Assembly (NCBI GenBank): GCA_028289285.1
Contig: JANQRF010000007.1
Coordinates: 191,696-255,695 of the forward strand
From: Alphaproteobacteria bacterium
GTDB lineage: Bacteria; Pseudomonadota; Alphaproteobacteria; Micavibrionales; Micavibrionaceae
Direction: 5' to 3'
DNA length: 64,000 nt
The notes beneath the pieces are model-generated. The model saw only the letters and a list, made by a program, of their open reading frames with translations. It was not told the origin of the DNA and did no database searches. Numbering within the stretch: position 1 is the first letter of the stretch; each line of letters starts with the position of its first letter. Shown here piece after piece: positions 23,108-34,200 of the stretch. Made by a program: the position numbers and the translations under genes.

Positions 23108-25605
23108 TGCGTTTTGATTGGCGTCTCTTTGCCAAGCGGTTTAAAGACGACCATCAAAAGCGGCAGCAGCATCAGATCGGCCAAGAGCGCAACCAGCATT
23201 GAAAAGCCGGTCAGTAAACCGAAATAAACGGTCGGGACAAAATTGGAAAAGGCCAAAATCGAAAAGCCGAACATGATTGTGATGGTCGTGTAATACATCG
23301 CCCGGCCGATTGTATCGTGCGATTTTCTAAGGGATGCCCAATAATCTCCGGATTTTTGAAACTCAGCCCTGAACCGGTGAATGTAATGAATGGTATTGTC
23401 GTCGGCCATGCCAAAACAAATGGCCGCAATGGTGATCGTCATGATATCAAGGGGAATACCCAGCCAGCCCATCAGCCCAAGAACCAATGCAACGATCGTA
23501 ATATTCGGGATAATCGCAACAGCCGCAACTTTCAAACTGCGGAAAAGGATCATGAAAATCACGAACATCGTGATAAAAACAACGCCGATGGTCAGGATCT
23601 GTGAGCGGAAGAGTGTTTGAAGCACATTATTATAGAGGACGACGATCCCGGTCAGGTTTACTTCTTCCGGCGCAAGGCCAAGCTCTGTTGTCAGATGCGT
23701 TTGAATTTTTTGAAGTAGCTCTTCACGGTTTAACCCTTCTTGTGATTCAAATACCCGCACGCTAAAGCGCAACTGGTTGCCGTCTTCAGAAATATAAGGA
23801 TCGAATAAAATCTCTTTTACGGAGGCCGGGAGCTTGTTGTATAAGACGCCCAGATAAAACCGGTCTAAAAGCTTGTCTCCATCAATATTCTGCAAAAGCT
23901 GCGCCGTAGTATAAAAGGACAGGACTTTTCCGGTTTCGGGCAGGCTTTCCAGATAGGCATGAATGGCTTTGACATCTTCCAGCAGCGTATCGCAAAACCA
24001 GTATCCTTCCAGAATCGGCGCGCCATCTGCGCCCATCTGCATGCCTTCTTCTTCCATGAAGGCGCGCTCTTCTTTTTGAAACTCAATAAAACTTTGCGGG
24101 GCGTCGATCACGATATCCAGCGGCGTGGTACCGCCCAGCTTACGGTCAATCACTTCCATACCCTGATAAATGTCCGTGTGTTTTTTGTAATAGTCGATAA
24201 AGCGATTTTGAACGTAAAGCATGCTGAGGCCGACCACACTAAGAAACAGCAAAACCCAAAAACTGGAGAAAATTAATTTTGCCCGACGCTCAATAAGGTC
24301 TGCAAAAAAACCGGTGATTTTGCGGGTCAGATCGAACCCATCAATAGGTGGCGGCGGTTTGAAATACATAAGCGCAGCGGGCATCAACGTGAACGCAATT
24401 AGAAAAGACACGCCGATTCCGATTGTCATCATCCAGCCGAAATCAATCACCGGACGGATATCACTCACAATAAGCGATGCGAAACCGATCGCCGTGGTGA
24501 AAGCCATGTAAAAGCATGGTACGCCTATATCGAACACCGTATCGCGCACGAGCGTGCGCTGATCGGCTTCAGGGTTGTCACTTTGAAATTCACGGTAGCG
24601 GACAATCTGATGGACGCAAAAGGACAGTGTAAAAATCAGGAGGAGCGAGATGAAATTGGCCGAGACGATTGTGGCGGGCCAGTTCACCAGCCCCAAAAAT
24701 CCGATCATACTCACGCCTACACAGAAACAAACCAGCATGGGTAAAAACACCCAGCGTGCTTTTCTGAAAATCATGGTGAGAAGAATGATCAGAAAGCCAA
24801 GCACCAGCGCACCGAAAATTTTCAGATCGCGGCTGATATAGTCGATGGAATCGGCAACAATCATCGGCACACCGCCCAGATAGATCTGCGCTGTATCTGT
24901 GTGCTGCACAAGAACGGCGCGGACGGCGGCAATATCCTCTTGCTGCTGATTCTGCACACGGGCATTTTCGACTTTATATTGTGCCTGAAGATGTGCGAGG
25001 GTTTCTTCTTCTGCTTCGGATAAAGGTGTATCCAAGGCTTTTTCCAAAAGTACGTCACGTGCGTTGATCAGATTTTCCAGCTTTTCGTTGATTTCAAAGG
25101 CCGCAAGCAGGGCGGTAGTTTTACCATCCCGACTCATCAGCAAATCACTGTAAAGCGGGCTGGTGGTGAGCTCTTCGCGGGCAAGGGCACGGTCGGTTTG
25201 CGCATCGGTGAGGGTTGGCACATGCCCGCTCAGTTCGTTTAATGTGCGCGGCGGACTCTCGACCAACGGAACATCAAGTATGCTGATGACAGACACAACG
25301 CGTGGAAGCACGGCCAGGTCATCCCGCAGCTTTTGTAAATCTGTCAGTGTTTCCTGAGCAAATAGATCTGTATGCGGCGTATAGGTGATGAGCAGATAAT
25401 CATCCGAGCCATAGCGCGCTTTGATCGAGCGGTAATATTTCAGCGCCTGGTCGTTTTCAAGAGAGAGCGATTCAGACGACGCATCAAGCCGGAATTGCGG
25501 CGTAAAGGCGCCGAAAAACGCGACAAGCGCAAACACCAAAAGCAGGGTCAGGCCGGGGCGGTCTAAAACCAGTTTTTCATATATTTTTTCAAGAAAACCA
25601 ATCAT
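23104..25605 (-). CDS. RND/MMPL-superfamily exporter
   Basis: About 833 residues with the RND layout: a helix near the start (about 12-33), a large periplasmic loop, six helices, a second loop and five more helices. The second helical block has GMADDNTIHYIHRF, typical of the predicted-exporter branch (sterol-sensing-domain-like). The substrate is unknown; relatives move lipids or hopanoids. An in-frame ATG 46 codons upstream exists, but the FNR box and -10 lie inside that extension, so the start at 25605 is preferred. It ends on the start of the permease remnant. Confidence 0.82.
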   Translation of the reverse strand: MIGFLEKIYEKLVLDRPGLTLLLVFALVAFFGAFTPQFRLDASSESLSLENDQALKYYRSIKARYGSDDYLLITYTPHTDLFAQETLTDLQKLRDDLAVLPRVVSVISILDVPLVESPPRTLNELSGHVPTLTDAQTDRALAREELTTSPLYSDLLMSRDGKTTALLAAFEINEKLENLINARDVLLEKALDTPLSEAEEETLAHLQAQYKVENARVQNQQQEDIAAVRAVLVQHTDTAQIYLGGVPMIVADSIDYISRDLKIFGALVLGFLIILLTMIFRKARWVFLPMLVCFCVGVSMIGFLGLVNWPATIVSANFISLLLIFTLSFCVHQIVRYREFQSDNPEADQRTLVRDTVFDIGVPCFYMAFTTAIGFASLIVSDIRPVIDFGWMMTIGIGVSFLIAFTLMPAALMYFKPPPPIDGFDLTRKITGFFADLIERRAKLIFSSFWVLLFLSVVGLSMLYVQNRFIDYYKKHTDIYQGMEVIDRKLGGTTPLDIVIDAPQSFIEFQKEERAFMEEEGMQMGADGAPILEGYWFCDTLLEDVKAIHAYLESLPETGKVLSFYTTAQLLQNIDGDKLLDRFYLGVLYNKLPASVKEILFDPYISEDGNQLRFSVRVFESQEGLNREELLQKIQTHLTTELGLAPEEVNLTGIVVLYNNVLQTLFRSQILTIGVVFITMFVIFMILFRSLKVAAVAIIPNITIVALVLGLMGWLGIPLDIMTITIAAICFGMADDNTIHYIHRFRAEFQKSGDYWASLRKSHDTIGRAMYYTTITIMFGFSILAFSNFVPTVYFGLLTGFSMLVALLADLMLLPLLMVVFKPLGKETPIKTQ

Positions 25606-25651
25606 GCCCTGCTGCCTGTAAAAGAGATTATAGAAATCTATTGAAAGCACC

Positions 25652-25665
25652 TTGATATTTATCAA
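25652..25665. promoter_or_regulatory. FNR/FixK box between exporter and CBS remnant
   Basis: TTGATATTTATCAA is a perfect match to the FNR consensus TTGAT-N4-ATCAA. For the exporter on the minus strand there is a perfect TATAAT at 25632-25627, putting the box near -39. It may also have driven the CBS-domain gene at 25731. Being followed by six T it also looks like a small hairpin terminator on the plus strand. Confidence 0.75.
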
Positions 25666-25730
25666 GGTTTTTTGGTTGCGTAAATCATTACCCTCACAAA
25701 TGTAAGGGTTTTTATAAAGGAAGACGAGCC

Positions 25731-25850
25731 ATGGAAAATACACGCGTGAAAGAGCTTATGACCGAAGAGGTCGTATGTGCCGCTGCCAATGCAACATTAC
25801 AAGAAGCCGCCCAGAAAGTGAAAAAAGTCCGTCTGCCTAGGCCTGTGTGA
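25731..25850 (+). pseudogene. Truncated CBS-domain gene
   Basis: An ATG with AAAGGAAG upstream opens 39 codons: MENTRVKELMTEEVVCAAAN and then an ATLQEAA stretch. This is the start of a CBS domain (the VKDLMT-type opening and the ATLxEAA helix), but it breaks off into VKKVRLPRPV and a stop, where a whole gene would go on for about 100 residues more. A perfect FNR box is 66 bases upstream, so the intact gene was probably induced at low oxygen. Confidence 0.6.
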
Positions 25851-25942
25851 TTTCCTGATAGTTATCAAATACATAGGCTGAGATATTTTTCAAATTTGTA
25901 CGTAAATTTATGATTCAGGAACATACATGATGTATCATCATG

Positions 25943-28333
25943 TTATATGTTCTCTTTTTCTTTGAGGGCCTCACAGATATCCGCATAGGATTGGGTGATT
26001 TTCTCTAACAAGTCTTTTTTGAAATCAGCATTTTGATCAAATGATTGTTCTGCCTGAAAACAGATATCCGCTAAAATTTCTGCGCCAAGATTGGCGGCAG
26101 AGCCTTTGAGTTTATGCGCTGCTTTTTTCCAATCTTCATTTACGCCGTCTATACAATTTTGTTTCAGGATATCTAAAGATTCAGTTGCGTAAGTTGTGAA
26201 CATATTGATCAGTTCGCGTTCTTCATCCGGATCGCCTTCCGTGAATAGTTCCAGCCGGTTCCAATCCATGATTTTTAAATCATGCTGTCCAGTAGGATTA
26301 GGTATATCTATGTAGGGATTATCATCCAGATTTTCGCTCTCTTCATCTCCTGGAATCCATTCGCCGAGGACTGATTTAAGTTTTTCAATATCAACAGGTT
26401 TGCTGATATAATCATTCATGCCTGCATCCAGGCATTTCTCTCTCGCACCTTTCATGGCATCTGCCGTCACAGCAATGATTTTAATATCACCAATGAGATC
26501 TTCGCGCTCACGGATAATGGTGGAAGCTTCAAATCCGTCTATTTCCGGCATCTGGCAATCCATGAAAATCAGGTCATATGTATTTTGTTCTGTGAGGGCG
26601 ATAGCTTCTTTTCCGCTCGTTGCTTCATGAACGTTTTTAAAATTCAGCTTCTTGAGTACTTTTTTCATGAACAGAAGATTGACCGGGTGATCATCCACGA
26701 CCATCACGCGTGCATCGGTATTAATAGATATCACTTTTGGGGCATTGGAGGTTATGCTTTCTGCTTCCTCTGAAACTTCTACCGGAATATCGACATAAAA
26801 GGTCGTGCCTTTACCTTCAACACTATCCAGGGAAATTTGCCCGCCCATCATATCGACAAGCTCTTTTGTGATGGCCAGGCCCAGCCCTGTGCCGCCATAT
26901 TTACGGGCGGTTGAAACATCTGCCTGTGTAAATTTTTGAAAGATGGCATCGCGTTTGCCTTCAGGAATGCCGATCCCTGTATCTTCCACACGAATATGCA
27001 GCTCGGGCGCACCGTCTTTATCGCGTGCGCTGGTAACATCAATGCGGACATATCCAACCTCTGTGAATTTTATGGCATTGCTGATCAGATTATTCATGAT
27101 TTGCTGCAGGCGCGCCGGGTCCCCGATAATGCGTTCCGGGACGATCGGGTTGATGGTGCTTTCAACGACAACACCTTTGCGTGAAGCGATTGGTTTTACC
27201 AGTTCAACTGTCTGGCGGACTGTCCGGCGTGTATCAAACGGAATGCGCTCAAGTGTTAATTCTCCGGCTTCAATTTTGGATAAGTCCAAAATGTCGTTGA
27301 GCAAAATCAGAAGATTTCGGGATGAGCTATTCACCGCTTCAGCTAGTTCTGTTTGCTCTTCATTCATATCCATTTCAATGAGCAATTCAGACAGGCCGAT
27401 AATGCCGTTCATCGGTGTGCGCAGCTCATGCGACATATTGGCCAGGAAATCGCCTTTGGCCCGGTTGGCAACCTCGGCGGCATCTTTTGTAATCTGAAGC
27501 TGCTTTTCAAAAACTTTGCGGTCCGTAATATCGCGTTCGATAGCTGCAAAATAGGTGAGATTTCCGGCCTCATCTTTGACAGGCACAATGCTTATATCCA
27601 GCCAGTAGGAATGACCGTCTTTTGTATAGTTTTGAAGCTCGCCTTTAAAGGCTTTTCCTTTTTCAAGCGTTTCCTTAAGTTCCTTTAACGTTTCAACGCT
27701 TGTGCCGGGGCCTTGTAACATTCTTGGCGTCTGGCCGATAAGCTCTTCCGGCTCATATCCTGAAATACGCGTGACTGCCTCATTGACGAAAAGAATCTCG
27801 GGCGTTTCCAGATCGGCTTTTGTAATAATCACACCGTCTTTGGCATTGACGATCACGGCTTCAAGAAGCCGCGCTTTATTCTGCGCCTCTTCAATCACTG
27901 TAATGTCATAGCAATAGATCACAAATGCTAATTGGTTATTCGTAATAACAGAGCTTATTGTCTGGTGATAGACTTTACCGCCATAATATATTTTACGCGT
28001 TGTCACCTGCTTTTCATCTTTTGCTCTTTTAGATCTTTTGACGAAGTCTTCGAGGCCTTGCAAAGCTTCGTGATCGAAGGATTTTTCAGCCAAATCCGGG
28101 TATTGCGCATAGGCCGCCGGATTTGCAAAAAGAATGTCTCCGTTTGCTGTGATTTGAATCAGGGGGTTTGGATTGTTAATTGGAAACTGAGCGATTTTTT
28201 CAGCTTCACGTTTGGCTTCTTTTAAAGCGCGCCGGGAGGTTTTCAGGTTTTTATAGGGACGGGCAAAAACGATCCATACGATGCCTGTTAAAAGTAAAAA
28301 GGCGCTGATAAATCCTGCCGCAAATTCAATCAT
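25943..28333 (-). CDS. Hybrid sensor kinase TM-PAS-PAS-HisKA-HATPase-REC-Hpt
   Basis: A 796-residue protein anchored by one N-terminal helix (about 5-24). PAS1 is about 50-148; PAS2 (about 152-275) is LOV-like (GQTPRMLQGPG) but lacks the flavin Cys. HisKA has His302 (MSHELRTPMNG), HATPase runs about 400-520, REC about 541-655 (Asp592) and Hpt about 690-795 (His740 in AAHKLKGSAANLG). The full His-Asp-His chain is in one protein, as in BarA-type kinases; the Hpt can then pass phosphate to the two REC proteins encoded just upstream. It overlaps the 140-residue REC gene by 4 bases. Confidence 0.92.
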   Translation of the reverse strand: MIEFAAGFISAFLLLTGIVWIVFARPYKNLKTSRRALKEAKREAEKIAQFPINNPNPLIQITANGDILFANPAAYAQYPDLAEKSFDHEALQGLEDFVKRSKRAKDEKQVTTRKIYYGGKVYHQTISSVITNNQLAFVIYCYDITVIEEAQNKARLLEAVIVNAKDGVIITKADLETPEILFVNEAVTRISGYEPEELIGQTPRMLQGPGTSVETLKELKETLEKGKAFKGELQNYTKDGHSYWLDISIVPVKDEAGNLTYFAAIERDITDRKVFEKQLQITKDAAEVANRAKGDFLANMSHELRTPMNGIIGLSELLIEMDMNEEQTELAEAVNSSSRNLLILLNDILDLSKIEAGELTLERIPFDTRRTVRQTVELVKPIASRKGVVVESTINPIVPERIIGDPARLQQIMNNLISNAIKFTEVGYVRIDVTSARDKDGAPELHIRVEDTGIGIPEGKRDAIFQKFTQADVSTARKYGGTGLGLAITKELVDMMGGQISLDSVEGKGTTFYVDIPVEVSEEAESITSNAPKVISINTDARVMVVDDHPVNLLFMKKVLKKLNFKNVHEATSGKEAIALTEQNTYDLIFMDCQMPEIDGFEASTIIREREDLIGDIKIIAVTADAMKGAREKCLDAGMNDYISKPVDIEKLKSVLGEWIPGDEESENLDDNPYIDIPNPTGQHDLKIMDWNRLELFTEGDPDEERELINMFTTYATESLDILKQNCIDGVNEDWKKAAHKLKGSAANLGAEILADICFQAEQSFDQNADFKKDLLEKITQSYADICEALKEKENI

Positions 28334-28752
28334 TCAATTTTTCCCGTATGGCTATGAATATAATGTAATAGCGCGTCCTTTGAAAAAGGCTTGGCAATAA
28401 AGCCGCTTGCTCCATCTTCGAAGGCATGCATGATATTGTCCATACTATTATGGCTTGAAAACATAACAACGTATGCATGCGGATTGGTCCACATAATCCA
28501 GTCTAAAACATCATACCCGTCCCCGTCCAGAAGCTGAATATCCAGAAAAACGATATCCGGTGCAAAAGAAAGATATAAATCCATGGCTTTTTGGACATGA
28601 TCGGCTGTTGCCAGGGCGCATGCGTTTTTTAAAGATTTGCGGACGATCCAGCGTGTCGTCGGGTCGTCCTCTACCAATAAGACCTTTATGCCTTGAGAAT
28701 CTGCTAAGAGGTGATCAAAGCTTGTATCCTTTTGATTAAGCGGAGTTCTCAT
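28330..28752 (-). CDS. Stand-alone response-regulator receiver protein
   Basis: A 140-residue REC protein (acid pair Glu28/Asp29, phospho-acceptor Asp71 in FLDIQLLDGDG, Lys121 in IAKPF). The text VVMFSSHNSMDNIM marks it as a paralogue of the REC proteins at 10868 and 28736. It has no output domain. It overlaps both neighbours (17 bases with the gene before it, 4 with the kinase after it), so the three are one tightly coupled operon and probably one phosphorelay. Confidence 0.88.
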   Translation of the reverse strand: MRTPLNQKDTSFDHLLADSQGIKVLLVEDDPTTRWIVRKSLKNACALATADHVQKAMDLYLSFAPDIVFLDIQLLDGDGYDVLDWIMWTNPHAYVVMFSSHNSMDNIMHAFEDGASGFIAKPFSKDALLHYIHSHTGKIE

Positions 28753-29653
28753 AGTTTGTCTCCTGGGTTTGCTTTGTCTGAATGAACGGGGATTTTGAAA
28801 TATACTGAATCATCTTTTCCTGCGTGAAAGGTTTACCGACAAATCCCTTTGCGCCCAGTTCAACAGCTTTCATCACATTTTCACGGTCCCCGTTGCCGCT
28901 GAACATAACGATATAAGCTTCAGGATCGAGATCAAAAATTTTCTCTAAAACGTCATGACCGCTCATATCGGGCAGGCCGATATCCAAAAAGACAACATCC
29001 GGTGCTTTGCTTAGATATGTCAGAATTGCGCCTTGTCCGTCATCTGTTGCTGAAACACTATATTTTTTGCGCAAGGCACTCGTAACAAGTTTTTGTGAAA
29101 ACGGATCATCCTCAACAATCAGAATTTCTATTTCATCACGCTGTGCGCGTCTGTGTGATAGAGATTTGACCAGAGACTGATCAACCATTGACAATGTCTC
29201 TTCTGTTGTTGCTGTCTTAAGAGCTTTCTTTTCTTTTCTATTTTTCTGACTTTCAAGAAGACGGATATGTTCCATTTTCTTCTCACACAACGTTCTTAGT
29301 TTTGGCCAATCCACCCCGATTTCAAAAAGGGGCGCCAGCCCCTTAAGAGAGGCTGGCGCAATAAGTTGGGGCGTTAGGCTGGATAAAATCTGTTTGGCAG
29401 CTTTACCGGTTAAATGACGGCTCAGTATGAAAACATCATTGTCATGGCACAGATAAATCTGACAAGCGGAGAGATCTAAAATTGTTTGGAGCTTTGCGAT
29501 GAGTATTTCAAACCAGTCTTCCTGGTCCAATTCGATTTGCGAAAATTTAAGCTGAAGGCATCTATTCGCCGGGAATTGTTCCCAATGCGTTTTGAGGTCT
29601 TTGTATAATTGTGCTTCCGTGTCTTTTTTATAAACTTTCATTGCCGCCACCAT
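28736..29653 (-). CDS. Response regulator with unknown N-terminal domain
   Basis: 305 residues: an N-terminal region of about 135 residues that I do not recognise (KLQTILDLSACQIYLCHDND sits in its centre), a charged linker (136-170) and a C-terminal REC domain (about 176-295, Asp224 in FLDIGLPDM, Lys in VGKPF). The REC half is a paralogue of the two other VMFS-type receivers in this window. A start at the ATG at 29641 has a better ribosome-binding site (GGTGGCGG) than the first ATG. It heads the operon with the 140-residue REC and the hybrid kinase. The N-terminal part may be a GAF-like or dimerisation module. Confidence 0.8.
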   Translation of the reverse strand: MVAAMKVYKKDTEAQLYKDLKTHWEQFPANRCLQLKFSQIELDQEDWFEILIAKLQTILDLSACQIYLCHDNDVFILSRHLTGKAAKQILSSLTPQLIAPASLKGLAPLFEIGVDWPKLRTLCEKKMEHIRLLESQKNRKEKKALKTATTEETLSMVDQSLVKSLSHRRAQRDEIEILIVEDDPFSQKLVTSALRKKYSVSATDDGQGAILTYLSKAPDVVFLDIGLPDMSGHDVLEKIFDLDPEAYIVMFSGNGDRENVMKAVELGAKGFVGKPFTQEKMIQYISKSPFIQTKQTQETNYENSA

Positions 29654-29869
29654 TTTTAAAAAAATTTATTTCAAACTTTATCTTTTGAATATGTAAATAC
29701 AAGTGGCGTGCCAATTTAAGACTTCAATAAAATCAATATGTTACAAAAATAACCCTTCAAATAATCTCATTTTCAAACGTTCGATTTTGAGAAAAGTGAA
29801 GCAATCCGTTTCATATTCGAACGGTTTGTTAAGGATCATTCCTTACAATCAATATGAGGAGAGAAAGCT

Positions 29870-31261
29870 ATGAATGCCTGCGCTCTGATTGTGGATGATG
29901 ACGCTTTTCAACGCCGTCTTTTAAAGAAGCTTTTAAGGCAAAAGCTTGATTTTGACTCGCTTGAAGCCGATCACGGGCGCGCGGCGTTAGATATGATTGA
30001 AGCGGATCAGGATCAGGCTATTAAAATTATTATTCTCGATATTCACATGCCGGTCATGGATGGCATTGAAACTCTTGAAATTTTGCACAAAAAATATCCT
30101 GATCTGCCGGTTATCATGATGACCGGGACGAATGATATTGTCGCGGCCGTCACTTCCATGAAGCTCGGCGCGATCGATTTTCTGACCAAGCCTTACGATA
30201 CCGAACGCATGATCGTGACTGTCAAGAATGCGCTCAAAATCAGCACGCTTTCAAAAGAAGTTTCACGTCTTAAAGATGAGCAGGAAGGTCATTATAAATT
30301 TGAACATCTTATCGGCCATGAGTCCGGTTTATTGCAGGTAACTCTTTTAGGACGTAAAGCGGCGCCGTCTGATTTGCCGGTTCTGATTACGGGTGAGACA
30401 GGCACCGGGAAAGAGGTTTTTGCCAAAGCGATCCATGGTGAAAGTGCGCGTGCTGGCAAACCGTTTATAGCCGTTAATTGCGGGGCGATCCCGGCGCAGC
30501 TTGTTGAAAGCACGCTTTTTGGTCATGAAAAAGGCGCGTTTACAGGTGCAACGGATAAAGTGATCGGAAAATTCCGTGAAGCCGATGGCGGGACAATTTT
30601 TCTGGATGAGGTTGGGGAATTACCGCGTGACGCCCAGGTCAAACTTTTACGCGTGCTTCAACAAAAAGAGGTGGAGCCGGTTGGCGCCGGTAAACCTGTG
30701 CCGGTTGATGTGCGTATTATTTCAGCAACAAACCGAGATCTGGAAGATGAAATTGAACAAGGACGTTTCAGGGAAGATTTATATTTTCGTCTGAATGTCA
30801 TGCAGGTTGAATTGCCAGCCTTGCGTGACCGATCAAAAGATGTTTTGCCGTTAGCAACACATTTCATAGAACGTTTTTGTACGCAGCAAGGCGGCCTGCC
30901 CAAGACACTTTCAGCTGATGCGCAAACGCTTTTACAAAACTATGGCTGGCCTGGCAATGTCCGCCAGCTTGAGAATGTGATCAACCGCGCGATGGTGATG
31001 AGCGAAAATAGTGTTTTGGATAGAAAAGATTTTGAACAGCTTTTATCTGATAAAGAGGGAACCCGTAATCAACAGGTAAATATACAAGACACAAAGCCCT
31101 ATAATCTTGATTTATTTACACAAGACGGACAATTCAAAACGCTGGAGCAAATTGAAAAAGAAGTTTTGCAAAATGCACTGGAATATACGGAGAACAATGT
31201 CACTCAGGCTGCCAGGCTCATCGGTATGGCCAAATCCACTTTTTACAAAAAGCTTAAATAG
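29870..31261 (+). CDS. NtrC-family sigma-54 activator (paralogue)
   Basis: 463 residues: REC (Asp57, Lys107), AAA+ (Walker A GETGTGKE at 175-182, GAFTGA at 222-227, Walker B TIFLDE) and Fis-type helix-turn-helix (about 432-463, [18 protein letters not shown]). The first 230 residues align without a gap with the activator at 8871-10265. A strong GAGGAGAG precedes the ATG. The 216-bp leader holds an inverted repeat (CAAACGTTCGA near 29776 and TCGAACGGTTTG near 29818) that could be an operator. It is divergent from the REC-kinase operon, so it is a likely output of that relay. Confidence 0.93.
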   Translation: MNACALIVDDDAFQRRLLKKLLRQKLDFDSLEADHGRAALDMIEADQDQAIKIIILDIHMPVMDGIETLEILHKKYPDLPVIMMTGTNDIVAAVTSMKLGAIDFLTKPYDTERMIVTVKNALKISTLSKEVSRLKDEQEGHYKFEHLIGHESGLLQVTLLGRKAAPSDLPVLITGETGTGKEVFAKAIHGESARAGKPFIAVNCGAIPAQLVESTLFGHEKGAFTGATDKVIGKFREADGGTIFLDEVGELPRDAQVKLLRVLQQKEVEPVGAGKPVPVDVRIISATNRDLEDEIEQGRFREDLYFRLNVMQVELPALRDRSKDVLPLATHFIERFCTQQGGLPKTLSADAQTLLQNYGWPGNVRQLENVINRAMVMSENSVLDRKDFEQLLSDKEGTRNQQVNIQDTKPYNLDLFTQDGQFKTLEQIEKEVLQNALEYTENNVTQAARLIGMAKSTFYKKLK

Positions 31262-31278
31262 ATACTTTTTTTAAACTC

Positions 31279-34200
31279 TTAACTGTCACAGCTTTCAGCT
31301 GCCTGCGGGGTCCCTTTGAGTTTGGCTTCTATCGTGCGCAACAGCACATAGAACATCGGTGTGAAGACAAGACCGAACAAAGTAACGCCGATCATCCCGC
31401 TAAAGACGGCAATCCCGATTGCCTGACGCATCTCAGCGCCTGCACCGTGACTGATAACAAGCGGAAGAACGCCCATAATAAAGGCAATCGAGGTCATGAG
31501 AATCGGGCGCAAGCGCAGGCGCGCCGCTTCCATGGCAGCTCTGACAATCGTATGGCCGCGCCGTTCAAGTTCACGCGCAAATTCCACGATCAAGATCGCG
31601 TTTTTGCAGGCAAGCCCCGCCAAAACGAAGAGCGATATTTGACTGAAAATATTATTATCGCCTCCCATGCCGAAGAATTTGCTGAAGAGGTATATGCCTA
31701 AAATGGCCGAGAGGATCGCCATCGGGACAATCAAAATCACGGCAAGCGGCATGGTCAGGCTTTCATATTGTGCGGCTAACACTAAAAAGACGAGCAGGAT
31801 ACAAAGCGGGAAAATAAAGATCGCCGTATTCCCGGCCAGGATTTGCTGATAGGTCAGCTCCGTCCATTCAAAGCCCATGCCTTGCGGTAATGTTTCATCC
31901 AGGATTTTGGTAATGGCATCTTGTGCTTGCCCGGACGAATAGCCGGGGGCCGGATTGCCACTAATATCTGCAGATCGAAATGCGTTATACCGCATGGCGG
32001 TGTCAGGCCCGAAGGTTTCCTGCACATCGACAACCGATCCAAGCGGGATCATATCGCCTGCCGCATTGCGCGTCTGAAGCGATGTAATATCACCCGGCAC
32101 GGCGCGGTAAGGCGCATCTGCCTGTGCAATCACCTGGTAAGTTCTGCCGAACTGGTTGAAGTCATTGATATATAAAGAGCCGAGATAAATTTGCATGGTG
32201 CGGAAAATATCATCGATTGGAATGCCAAGCTGCTGGGCGCGTGTGCGGTCTACATCCGCAAAAAGCTGGGGCATGTTGATGTTGTAATTTGTCAGCACCG
32301 GAAAGGCGAGAGCCGGGTCTGCCATGGCTTTGCCAATCACTTGTTGGACAGCTTCATTGAGCGCGGCATAGCCCTGATCGGTGCGGTCTTGAATCTGGAG
32401 TTTAAATCCACCCGCTGTGCCGAGCCCGCGGACGGGCGGCGGCGGAAAGACGGCAATAAAAGCATCATCAATCGCCCCGAATTGTTGCTGCAGGGACTGG
32501 GCAATCGCAAAGCCGCTGAGCTGCGGGCTCTTGCGTTCATCAAAATCTGTTAAAGGGACAAAAACGATTCCGGCGCTGGGAGAGTTTACAAAACCGTTAA
32601 TCGATAGACCCGGAAACTGCACAGCATTCGCGACACCTTCTTGCGCAGTGGCAATATCGCCGATCTGGCGCATAACATCTTCCGTGCGTTCAAGTGTCGC
32701 GCCGGGCGGGAGCTGGGCGATGGTAATCAGATATTGTTTATCCTGCGCCGGGACAAAGCCTTGCGGGACCAGATTGAAACTAAGACCGGTGACCAATACA
32801 AGACCAACATAGAAAATGCTCATTACCACCAGACGGCGGGTGATAAAGCGGCACACGCTTGTAGCATATATATTCTGCGCGCCGCCGAAGAATTTGTTGA
32901 ATAATGCAAAGAACCAGCCGAAGAGCAGGTCCATCAATTTCATCAGCCAATCTTTCGGTGCGTCTTTGGGTTTAAGTAAAAGCGCGGCCATGGCCGGGCT
33001 CAAGGTCAGGGAATTAAAGGTCGAAATAAAGGTCGCAATGGCAATGGTGAGCGCAAATTGCTGGTAGAACTGCCCGGTTAACCCGCTGATAAAGGCGATT
33101 GGAATAAACACCCCGGCCAGGACCAGTGATGTTGCAATGATCGGTCCGGTGACTTCGTTCATGGCCTGAATAGTGGCTTCGCGCGGGGTTTTGCCCTCTG
33201 CGATATTCCGCTCGACATTTTCAACGACAACAATCGCATCATCGACAACAATCCCGATCGCGAGAATGAGTCCGAAGAGGGACAGCACGTTAATGGAAAA
33301 TCCGAGCACAAGCATAAAGGCGAATGTGCCGACAATGGAGACAGGAACGGCCAGGAGCGGAATGATCGAGGCTCGCCAGGTTTGCAAGAAGACAATCACC
33401 ACAAGAACCACAAGGGCCAGCGCTTCGAAAAGTGTTTTGATCACGGCTTTAATGGAATCACGGACAAAAACAGTTGGATCATAGACGATCGTGTAATCTA
33501 CGCCGTCTGGCATATTTTGTTTGAGCCGCGCCATCGTTGCCCGCACATCATCAGAGATATTCAAAGCATTTGCACCGGGGGAGGCGAAGATTGGAATCGC
33601 AACAGCTTGCTGGTTATTCAGCATGGAGCGCAGCGCATAGCTTTGGGCGTCCAGCTCCACGCGGGCGACATCGCGCAGCCGGGTCACCACACCATTTTCG
33701 CGCTTGATGATGATTTCTTCAAATTCTTCGGGGTCCTGCAAACGGCCCTGGACATTGACCGGAAGCTGTAACTGAACGGCTTCTTTGTAAGGCGGTCCGC
33801 CAATGACTCCGGCAGCAACTTGTATATTTTGTGCGCGGATCGCTTCGACAACTTCACTTGCTGTCATATCGCGCTCGGCAATTTTATTCGGGTTTAACCA
33901 GATGCGCATGGCATAATCGCCCGACCCAAACACACGGACTTGACCAACGCCTTGAATTTTCGCCAGCTCGTCCTTGACGTTCAACGTGCCGTAATTGCGC
34001 AAATAGAGCATATCATAACGGTCATTCGGTGAGCGCAAATGGACAACCATGGTCAGGTCCGGTGAGCTTTTGACAACAGTAACCCCAAGCTGGCGGGTTA
34101 CTTCCGGCAAGCGCGGTTCGGCCTGGGAGACGCGGTTCTGGACAAGTTGTTGTGCCAGATCAGGATCTGTCCCGATCGCAAAAGTGACTGTGAGGCTCAT

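Noticed and set aside
22866..23135. 89-codon frame on the minus strand
   Set aside because: It joins an antisense-like start, overlapping the exporter in another frame, with the FEDMV piece of the decayed permease; it is better explained as part of that pseudogene.
25855..25868. CTGATAGTTATCAA, one mismatch from an FNR box
   Set aside because: It lies past the end of the CBS remnant and past the stop of the kinase at 25943, with no gene start in reach, so it is probably chance.
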